The translations under genes were made by a program, and so were the position numbers. From a bacterium (GTDB taxonomy: Bacteria > Vulcanimicrobiota > Xenobia > Xenobiales > Xenobiaceae), in contig JAFSXO010000284.1 in the NCBI GenBank assembly GCA_017444045.1, forward strand, positions 1 to 5,284: a stretch of 5,284 nt of DNA, in the 5' to 3' direction. Below, in pieces: positions 1 through 4,418 of this stretch. The notes below the pieces were generated by a model. The model was not told the origin of the DNA. It made no database searches and saw only the letters and a program-made list of their open reading frames with translations. Every line of letters begins with the position of its first letter. The stretch's first letter is position 1.

Positions 1-1
1 T

Positions 2-610
2 CAGTTCGAAACGGCTACCAAGCTCGATCCCACCGATGCCAGCGCTTTTTACAACCTAGCCCACGCCTATGCCATGCGCGGCGATCCTCAGAAGGCCGAG
101 CCAATGGTCAGAAGATCAATCGAGCTAGACGACAGCGGCTTAGACGCTCATATTCTGCTGGCCACGATACTCACGGCCAAACGCGATTGGCAGGAAGCGG
201 TTCAGGAGCTTTCGCAGGTAATAGAACGAGATCCCGACAACGCCCAGGCCTGCGGCGGATTAGGACACTGCAGCCAGGAGCTAGGCGATGTTGACGAGTC
301 TATATACTGGCTGGAGCAGGCCATACTGCTGGACAAGCATAACCCCGAATGGTATTTCTACCAAACCTTCAACTACATAAACAAAAACGATCTGGATCAG
401 GCGCTAAAATACATCAACAGCGCTATCGCTAAAAACGATACCATTAGCGGGTACTTTATACTGCGCGGCGATATTCTGTACAACATGGGCAAGCAGAGGA
501 AAGCCAAACAGGACTGGAAAAATGCGCTCAGATTATCAGATAAGCTGACACACGAGGTTGAGACGCGCTTAAGCGGCCAGGTTCCGCAGATACCGCGCCA
601 GCAGGCATAA
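2..610 (+). CDS. TPR-repeat protein, C-terminal part (5' end outside window)
   Basis: The frame is open from base 2, so the gene starts upstream of the window; 202 residues are visible and end at TAA (608-610). The first in-window ATG (74) lies inside a repeat and has no ribosome binding site, so it is not the start. The protein is built of about five and a half tetratricopeptide repeats of 34 residues. Their phase is set by the recurring pattern of small/aromatic residues (YNLAHAYAMRGD, GGLGHCSQELGD, ILRGDILYNMGK), each followed by an A-x-x-x-x-x-x-A/I-x-L helix and a D/P-rich turn (LDPTD, RDPDN). The tail after the last repeat is short and polar (ends PRQQA). TPR arrays are protein-binding solenoids; no catalytic domain is visible, so the specific role cannot be given. 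No signal sequence can be judged because the N-terminus is missing. No clear terminator follows; read-through into the structured nupC leader is possible. Confidence 0.9.
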   Translation, partial: QFETATKLDPTDASAFYNLAHAYAMRGDPQKAEPMVRRSIELDDSGLDAHILLATILTAKRDWQEAVQELSQVIERDPDNAQACGGLGHCSQELGDVDESIYWLEQAILLDKHNPEWYFYQTFNYINKNDLDQALKYINSAIAKNDTISGYFILRGDILYNMGKQRKAKQDWKNALRLSDKLTHEVETRLSGQVPQIPRQQA

Positions 611-657
611 TTCTTTGAAGCCGAGGGAGCAAACCTTTATACTAATAAGTAAAGGTC

Positions 658-689
658 CAATGCCATTAACTTAAGGTTCAATGGCATTG
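658..689 (+). repeat. Palindromic interspersed repeat, full copy A
   Basis: Perfect 10-bp inverted repeat CAATGCCATT / AATGGCATTG around a 12-base loop. Read on this strand it is CAATGCCA, one variable base, TAACTTAAG, a short variable stretch, then ATGGCATTG. The same arrangement, including the non-palindromic core, recurs on the opposite strand at 4242-4272. Shared loop as well as shared stem argues for common descent or a bound sequence rather than two chance hairpins. Confidence 0.65.
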
Positions 690-700
690 CTTTAGGATCT

Positions 701-721
701 ATTGGCCATTGCTTAAGTTAA
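701..721 (-). repeat. Degenerate half copy B of the palindromic repeat
   Basis: Read on the minus strand this begins TTAACTTAAG and continues CAATGGCCAAT, matching the core and right arm of full copy A with one inserted base in the arm and a shortened spacer. It lies inverted to copy A, so the two together form a larger imperfect palindrome (666-685 with 705-721; 17 pairs, one 3-base bulge, 19-base loop). Confidence 0.5.
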
Positions 722-842
722 CAATACTGAAGTAAAGGTAAGTATTAGCTAAAAGCGAAATTTATTTAACTGCGTTTTAGCGTACGGCGGGGCTGATCAT
801 CTACAGTGCTCGCATAAACTTATTTCAGAAAGGTCCTAAACC

Positions 843-2126
843 ATGGATCGATTTCAAGGTCTGCTCGGTCTGGCGGCTATTTTGGGCATTGCCTATGCCC
901 TATCAACCAACCGCAAGGCCATCAATTACAAAACAGTAGGCTGGGGCCTAGCCTTGCAGCTCTGCCTCGCTATTTTCGTTATTCAAGTCCCCATCGGCCG
1001 AGATATTTTTTCATGGCTGGGGCAGCTGGTCAACTCGCTGATCGAGTTCGCCAAAGAAGGAGCCGCCTTCGTGTTCGGCAGCATGATTCCGCCGGATCCG
1101 GCTTCCATAACCGTAAACGGCTGGGAAGATTGGGCGCACAAAATGCACGCCAAAAACACCGGCTTCATCTTCGCCTTCCAGGTTCTGCCCGCCATCATCT
1201 TCGTGGGTTCCTTGGCCGGCATCGCCTTCTACACCGGCCTCATGCAGCTGGTGGTCAGCTTTGTAGCCAAAATCATGGTTAAAACCATGGGCACATCCGG
1301 CGCCGAAAGCATTTACGCGGTCAGCACGGTGTTCGTAGGCCAGTCCGAAGCCCCGCTCTTCATTCGCCCCTACATCGAAAAGATGACCCGTTCTGAGCTT
1401 AACTCCATCATGACCGGCGGTATGTCCACGATTGCCGGCTCGGTGCTGTTTGCTTATGTCGCTATGCTCGGTCCCGATCTGGCTCCCCACGTCATCACCG
1501 CTTCCATTATGGGCGCTCCCGCCGGCTTGGCACTGTCCAAAATTCTCTGCCCCGAAGAGGGAGAGCCAGCGACCAGAAACGGCGCTGAGATCGCCGCTGA
1601 CGATGCTGCCGGATCGCTCATCGAATCCATCTCCAAGGGTGCCAATGACGGCTTGCATCTGGCCCTCATCGTTGGCGCTCAGCTGATCGCCTTCATCGCG
1701 TTAATCGCCACCGTTAATGGTCTGCTGGGCTGGCTCGGCAGCTTTGTCAACGCCGACCACTTCTCCATTCAGACCATATTCGGCTGGGTGCTCGGACCTA
1801 TGGCCTGGCTTATGGGCTGCCCTTGGGCCGATGCCAACACCCTCGGCTCGCTGATAGGCCAGAAGATAGTGCTCAACGAGATGGTGGCCTACACCGACCT
1901 GCTCAACCATATCAACGCCGGAACCATCGACGGCAAGGCCAAGCTGCTGGCTACTTACGCGCTGTGCGGCTTCGCCAACTTCTCCTCGGTCGGCATCAAC
2001 ATCGGCTGCATCGGCGGCTTAGCTCCGTCGCGTCAGGCCGAAGTTGCTAAGCTGGGCTTCCGCGCCCTGCTGGGCGGCGCTATGGCGTCCCTGATGACCG
2101 CTTCTCTGGTGGGTATTCTGAGCTAG
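843..2126 (+). CDS. nupC: NupC-type concentrative nucleoside transporter (CNT family)
   Basis: Complete 427-residue inner-membrane cation/nucleoside symporter, the usual length for bacterial CNT proteins. An N-terminal pair of helices (about 5-21 and 32-50) forms the Nucleos_tra2_N part, followed by a gate domain and a C-terminal transport domain. Family signatures are clear: GQSEAPLF (166-173, hairpin HP1), NEMVAY (345-350) and FANFSSVGINIG (377-388). By alignment to Vibrio cholerae CNT, Q167, E169, E346, N379 and S382 match its nucleoside-binding Gln154, Glu156, Glu332, Asn368 and Ser371, and F377 its Phe366; Ser168 replaces Thr155. All key residues are present, so it should be functional. 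Proton versus sodium coupling, and purine versus pyrimidine preference, cannot be read with certainty. The ATG is supported by AGAAAGG nine bases upstream. It ends at TAG just before a strong terminator, so it is probably the last or only gene of its transcript. Confidence 0.95.
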   Translation: MDRFQGLLGLAAILGIAYALSTNRKAINYKTVGWGLALQLCLAIFVIQVPIGRDIFSWLGQLVNSLIEFAKEGAAFVFGSMIPPDPASITVNGWEDWAHKMHAKNTGFIFAFQVLPAIIFVGSLAGIAFYTGLMQLVVSFVAKIMVKTMGTSGAESIYAVSTVFVGQSEAPLFIRPYIEKMTRSELNSIMTGGMSTIAGSVLFAYVAMLGPDLAPHVITASIMGAPAGLALSKILCPEEGEPATRNGAEIAADDAAGSLIESISKGANDGLHLALIVGAQLIAFIALIATVNGLLGWLGSFVNADHFSIQTIFGWVLGPMAWLMGCPWADANTLGSLIGQKIVLNEMVAYTDLLNHINAGTIDGKAKLLATYALCGFANFSSVGINIGCIGGLAPSRQAEVAKLGFRALLGGAMASLMTASLVGILS

Positions 2127-2136
2127 TTTTTATACA

Positions 2137-2187
2137 GTTAATCAAAAAAAGGCTTTGGCTATTGCGCCAAAGCCTTTTTTGATTAAC
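2137..2187. terminator. Bidirectional Rho-independent terminator
   Basis: GGCTTTGGC (2151-2159) pairs perfectly with GCCAAAGCC (2166-2174) around a six-base loop. The stem is flanked by seven A on the left and six T on the right, and then GTTAATC / GATTAAC extends the pairing further, so nearly the whole element is palindromic. A U-tract follows the GC stem on either strand. It lies 10 bases after the nupC stop and can also stop transcription coming from the minus-strand gene that ends at 2321. Confidence 0.93.
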
Positions 2188-2214
2188 AGCACAATCATTT
2201 ATGCGCGGCATTTT

Positions 2215-2287
2215 GCGCTGCACCAGCTTCCGCGCCGGCACTGCTTCGCTGCGCTCAGAGGTGCCTTGCTCGGAACTGGCTGCGCGC
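2215..2287. repeat. Long GC-rich imperfect hairpin in the convergent spacer
   Basis: The two arms pair in register with small bulges: GCGC 2215-2218 with 2284-2287, GCA 2220-2222 with TGC 2281-2283, CCAG 2223-2226 with CTGG 2276-2279, TTCCG 2228-2232 with CGGAA 2271-2275, and GGCAC 2237-2241 with GTGCC 2261-2265. The apical loop carries GCTTCGCT. There is no U-tract on either side. It lies outside both genes and resembles REP-type intergenic hairpins, but no second full copy is in the window. Confidence 0.5.
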
Positions 2288-2320
2288 TGAAGTCTGCGCA
2301 CAGCACAGATATTGAAGTCG

Positions 2321-2788
2321 TTATTTCCCAATGCGCATCCAGCGCTGCAGCAGATTAAAATTTTCCCAGGTGTCTACGACCGTACATATTTCCTTATCGC
2401 CAGCCATGAACGTACAGCGCCCCTTCCAGCGCCCGCTGCGCACCATATCGGTTATTTCCTCACGCTTGTACGACTTGCCGTGTACCGTTAAGACATCGCC
2501 CTCTACAGTAATGAAGCCCGTAAAGCCTTCTTTATAGGCATAATACACGCCCCCTATGGCCGTTAGCACTATCAGCGCCATAGCCGACCAGCCGTAAACA
2601 GAATATTCGGCGAATACCTGCTTCAGCTCTTCGTGGCAAAAAGCCAGCCAGAAAGCCAAGCCCACTACAGCGATGTCGATAAATATCATAACGTACATGA
2701 GCACCCGCATGGCCACACCGGTCGAAACCATAAACCGTTCGGGCACCATATCGGCTATATTTACTTTATTCTCTTCGTTCTCGCTCAT
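2321..2788 (-). CDS. Small membrane protein, two TM helices plus a soluble C-terminal domain, unknown function
   Basis: A 155-residue protein with an acidic N-terminus (MSENEENK), two strong hydrophobic helices (about 26-51 and 66-85) joined by a short loop, and a hydrophilic C-terminal part (about 88-155). The C-terminal part has alternating strand-like segments (GFITVEGDVLTVHG, CTFMAGDKEICTVV) and an aromatic final helix (WENFNLLQRWMRIG). Two helices followed by a small beta-rich domain with a terminal helix recalls bacterial PH-like membrane proteins (YcxB/DUF304 style); this is inference from shape, not recognised similarity. The start has a purine-rich AGGGAGAGG just upstream. The gene lies 118 bases downstream of the Sel1 gene on the same strand, so cotranscription is plausible. 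Its 3' end faces nupC, and the terminator at 2137-2187 can serve it. It is not recognised as any named gene. Confidence 0.8.
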   Translation of the reverse strand: MSENEENKVNIADMVPERFMVSTGVAMRVLMYVMIFIDIAVVGLAFWLAFCHEELKQVFAEYSVYGWSAMALIVLTAIGGVYYAYKEGFTGFITVEGDVLTVHGKSYKREEITDMVRSGRWKGRCTFMAGDKEICTVVDTWENFNLLQRWMRIGK

Positions 2789-2839
2789 CGACCCTCTCCC
2801 TTAACTTGGCAACGCATACAAAATACACTCTAGCATCGC

Positions 2840-2882
2840 GAATAGCGCTCGGTTCGCCAGCACCGCGGAACGAGCGCTATTC
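2840..2882. repeat. Strong stem-loop between the Sel1 gene and the small membrane-protein gene
   Basis: GAATAGCGCTC (2840-2850) pairs perfectly with GAGCGCTATTC (2872-2882). After one bulged G, GTTC (2852-2855) pairs with GAAC (2868-2871), leaving a 12-base loop. On the minus strand it sits 25 bases after the Sel1 stop and 52 bases before the next start. No run of U follows directly, so it is not a classical terminator. It may be a partial terminator, an mRNA 3'-end stabiliser or processing signal, or a repeat unit. Confidence 0.55.
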
Positions 2883-2906
2883 ACACCTGGCAGCGACCTC
2901 GCTTCG

Positions 2907-4004
2907 CTATTTAGCTCCCGCTGCCGCCGGCTTAGCTTCGGCAGGCTTAACTTCAGAAGGCGTAACCCCATAAATAGACGGATCGGCATCTGGTGCTTCA
3001 GAGGCTGAAGCCTCAGGCTGTTTGGCGGGGATGACCTCGGCCACCTTTTCGTCCCACAGCGCGGCTTCATCGGCGTCCTGCTTCACTCCCTTACCCTGCC
3101 TATAGCATTCGGCCAGCTTGCTCTGCGCCTTTACATCGCCCTGCTCCGCGGCCTTGCGATACCACTTAACCGCCTCGGCATCATCGGCAGCAACGCCCTT
3201 GCCAGAAGCATAGCAGTCGCCCAAAAGCAGCTGGGCAAACGGTGCCCCCTTATCGGCAGCCCTGCGGAACCATTTAACAGCTTCCTCATCGACAGCCGCA
3301 CCCTGAAAAACAGCGTCGTATTTGTCGCCCAAGGTAAGCTGAGCCAGGGCTGAATTGGTTTTGGCGGCCAGACGATACCATCTTATGGCCTCATCCTGCT
3401 CGGTGTTGGAGCCTCTATAGCCAGAATAGTAAAAGCCCAGGAAAATCTGAGCCAGCGAATAGCCCTGTCCCGAGGCCAGGCGGTACCACTTTAGAGCATC
3501 CTCAGCGCTGCAGTCTACGCCTAAGCCATCATCGTAGCATTCGGCCAAATACACCTGAGCGATAGCACTGCCGCGCTCGGCATCCTTGGTAAAGCCATCG
3601 ACGGCCAGCGCATACCACAGCTTGGCGGTCTCGGGATCCTGCCTGGTGCCCCTGCCCGCGTTATACATATTGCCGAGATAATACTGCGCCAGGGCATTGC
3701 CGCCGCGGGCCAGCTGCTCATAGCCTTCAAATGCCTGCTTTAGCATCTTGTCGGCTTCAGACGGGTCGGCCTCCACTCCAAGGCCATAGCTATAACAGCT
3801 GCCCAGCCACAGCATAGCCTTGGGACTGCCCTGAGCGGCGGCTTTTTTTAGGCAGTCTATTCCCATTTTATAGCTGTTAACATGCAAATAGTGCTCGCCC
3901 AGGTCAGCTAATTTGTCTGTCATCATATCAGCGCGGGCTACTGCGGGGAGAAGCCATATCACTGCCGCCAGAATAGCAATTCCGCAGAGCCATTTTAATT
4001 TCAT
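2907..4004 (-). CDS. Exported Sel1-repeat protein
   Basis: A 365-residue protein starting at the ATG whose last base is 4004. That start is preceded by AAGGAGG and opens a typical Sec signal peptide: MKLK, a hydrophobic stretch to about residue 20, then AVARA with likely cleavage before Asp26. The cysteine at 7 is not in a lipobox. About seven Sel1-like repeats (roughly residues 58-320) follow, each with the pattern A-x-A-Q-x-x-L-G-x-x-Y-x-x-G-x-G-V and E-A-x-K-W-Y-R-x-A-A. Spacing is close to 36 residues except for longer units near 80-105 and 135-145. The tail (about 322-365) is rich in Pro, Ala and Glu and probably disordered. Sel1 repeats form alpha solenoids that bind proteins; in diderms exported ones act in the periplasm or at the envelope. 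The binding partner is unknown. It has a likely promoter just upstream and is divergent from the zinc-ribbon gene. Confidence 0.92.
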   Translation of the reverse strand: MKLKWLCGIAILAAVIWLLPAVARADMMTDKLADLGEHYLHVNSYKMGIDCLKKAAAQGSPKAMLWLGSCYSYGLGVEADPSEADKMLKQAFEGYEQLARGGNALAQYYLGNMYNAGRGTRQDPETAKLWYALAVDGFTKDAERGSAIAQVYLAECYDDGLGVDCSAEDALKWYRLASGQGYSLAQIFLGFYYSGYRGSNTEQDEAIRWYRLAAKTNSALAQLTLGDKYDAVFQGAAVDEEAVKWFRRAADKGAPFAQLLLGDCYASGKGVAADDAEAVKWYRKAAEQGDVKAQSKLAECYRQGKGVKQDADEAALWDEKVAEVIPAKQPEASASEAPDADPSIYGVTPSEVKPAEAKPAAAGAK

Positions 4005-4015
4005 ATCTTTAGCAG

Positions 4016-4022
4016 CCTCCTT
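4016..4022 (-). promoter_or_regulatory. Ribosome binding site that fixes the Sel1 gene start
   Basis: On the minus strand AAGGAGG lies 11 bases before the ATG at 4004. An upstream in-frame ATG at 4037 would add 11 residues before the signal peptide and would place this site inside the coding region, so the downstream start is preferred. Confidence 0.8.
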
Positions 4023-4046
4023 ACAGACAAAGAGCAAAGACTAACA

Positions 4047-4075
4047 TATATACAATGTCGGTAACTTAGCGTCAG
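4047..4075 (-). promoter_or_regulatory. Candidate sigma70-type promoter for the Sel1 gene
   Basis: Minus strand: CTGACG (4075-4070) as -35, a 17-base spacer, then TATATA (4052-4047) as -10. Each hexamer matches consensus at four of six positions, with optimal spacing. Transcription would begin near 4040, after the ATG at 4037 or within a few bases of it, giving a leader of about 36 bases to the preferred start at 4004. CTAACAT occurs twice, at 4041-4047 and 4081-4087, either side of this promoter. Confidence 0.5.
4053..4074 (+). repeat. Degenerate half copy D of the palindromic repeat
   Basis: Begins CAATGTCGGTAACTTAG and continues CGTCA. Compared with the minus-strand reading of copy C (CAATGCCAGTAACTTAAG, then AGTCA) it differs at three positions and lacks one A; the right arm is absent. 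It overlaps the spacer and -35 of the candidate Sel1 promoter, so it could be promoter sequence of independent origin. Confidence 0.4.
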
Positions 4076-4091
4076 CTAGCCTAACATTATG

Positions 4092-4149
4092 ACTCCCCCT
4101 AAAGGATGGCAGGGGGAGATGTCGCGACTGCGACAGAGGGGGTGGCCAC
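4092..4149. repeat. G-rich folded element, probable interspersed repeat
   Basis: CTCCCCCT (4093-4100) pairs with AGGGGGAG (4111-4118) across a 10-base loop. Immediately after, GTCGC (4121-4125) pairs with GCGAC (4130-4134). Then AGAGGGGGTGG and the palindrome GTGGCCAC (4142-4149) follow. AGGGGG at 4137-4142 could compete for the same C-tract. The C5/G5 stem, GTCGC mini-hairpin and AGAGGGGGT layout resembles a repeat I recall as common between genes in several bacterial genomes; that recollection is not a database result. Confidence 0.5.
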
Positions 4150-4241
4150 AGCTGATGGGAAATTGCGGTGTTACGCATGGTGTACGCTAACTAGTACGCC
4201 TATTAACAACGTAAAGCGAACGCACATGAATAAGCAATACC

Positions 4242-4272
4242 CAATGCCATGACTCTTAAGTTACTGGCATTG
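4242..4272 (-). repeat. Palindromic interspersed repeat, full copy C
   Basis: CAATGCCA (4242-4249) pairs with TGGCATTG (4265-4272). Read on the minus strand it is CAATGCCA, G, TAACTTAAG, AGTC, ATGGCATTG, identical to copy A (658-689) except for one base and a spacer of four instead of five bases. It is in the opposite orientation to copy A relative to the window but is likewise upstream of a plus-strand gene. Confidence 0.65.
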
Positions 4273-4299
4273 AACATATATCAATTAAATGATTATTCT
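4270..4299 (+). promoter_or_regulatory. Possible promoter for the zinc-ribbon gene
   Basis: TTGAAC (4270-4275) and TATTCT (4294-4299) are separated by 18 bases; each matches consensus at four of six positions. The -35 overlaps the last bases of repeat copy C. The AT-rich context gives several alternative -10 boxes, so the assignment is weak. Confidence 0.25.
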
Positions 4300-4418
4300 A
4301 TTAATTATATCCCATATTGCACTTAATGACAAATCCGCCCAAAGAATACGGCTGAAAGAAGGAACCATACAGCCACGCCGAAATTTATAGTTTGAATATC
4401 TTTAGGGGAGCCAATACT

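Larger units (their letters stand above)
647..739. repeat. 10-bp direct repeats AAGTAAAGGT flanking the palindromic block
   Basis: AAGTAAAGGT occurs at 647-656 and again, identical, at 730-739. Between them lies the block made of repeat copies A and B. Identical short direct repeats bracketing a palindromic element are what a target-site duplication would look like, but the flanks are not immediately adjacent to the second arm (8 bases lie between 721 and 730), so duplication by insertion is only one reading. Confidence 0.45.
611..842 (+). promoter_or_regulatory. Structured AT-rich leader/spacer upstream of nupC
   Basis: This 232-base gap is dense in complementary segments. ACCTTTA (633-639) can pair with TAAAGGT at 650-656 or at 733-739. 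CAATGCCATT (658-667) pairs with AATGGCATTG (680-689). TTAACTTAAG plus CAATGGC (666-675, 679-685) pair with GCCATTG plus CTTAAGTTAA (705-711, 712-721). AATACT (723-728) pairs with AGTATT (741-746). Several of these exclude each other. The nupC ribosome binding site AGAAAGG is at 827-833. No convincing -35/-10 pair, no CRP-like TGTGA-N6-TCACA site and no purine riboswitch signature were found. Whether the leader regulates nupC or is only repeat debris is not decidable here. Confidence 0.5.
4005..4418. other. Divergent intergenic region (414 bp) with repeats and promoters
   Basis: No supportable gene lies here. From left to right it holds the Sel1 gene's ribosome binding site and promoter, a half copy of the palindromic repeat (4053-4074), a G-rich folded repeat (4092-4149), three TACGC motifs at near-helical spacing (4172-4199), a full palindromic repeat (4242-4272), an AT-rich stretch (about 4273-4320) suited to a promoter for the zinc-ribbon gene, and that gene's ribosome binding site AGGGGAG (4404-4410). 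Confidence 0.7.

Noticed and set aside
633..656. ACCTTTA/TAAAGGT hairpin as terminator of the TPR gene
   Set aside because: The seven-base stem is AU-rich and no U-tract follows.
611..842. Purine riboswitch controlling the nucleoside transporter
   Set aside because: The conserved purine-aptamer loop and junction sequences are not present; the structure seen is built from palindromic repeats instead.
983..2050. Several open frames on both strands within nupC (for example 1011-1658 minus, 1013-1282 plus, 1701-1910 minus)
   Set aside because: They overlap a complete CNT transporter with all family motifs, show biased His/Arg or Gly-rich composition typical of shadow frames, and lack ribosome binding sites.
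2080..2358. Short open frames across the nupC end, terminator and convergent hairpin on both strands
   Set aside because: They run through a clear bidirectional terminator and a hairpin, and resemble no protein family.
2801..2808. TTAACTTG as another fragment of the palindromic repeat core
   Set aside because: Only seven bases match, with no arm sequence on either side; chance is sufficient.
3966..4004. Sel1 protein as a lipoprotein because of Cys7
   Set aside because: The cysteine lies before the hydrophobic core and is not preceded by a lipobox; an AxA cleavage site at 23-25 fits better.
4326..4355. Possible nine-codon leader peptide upstream of the zinc-ribbon gene
   Set aside because: No ribosome binding site, no repeated regulatory codons and no attenuator-like terminator follow it.
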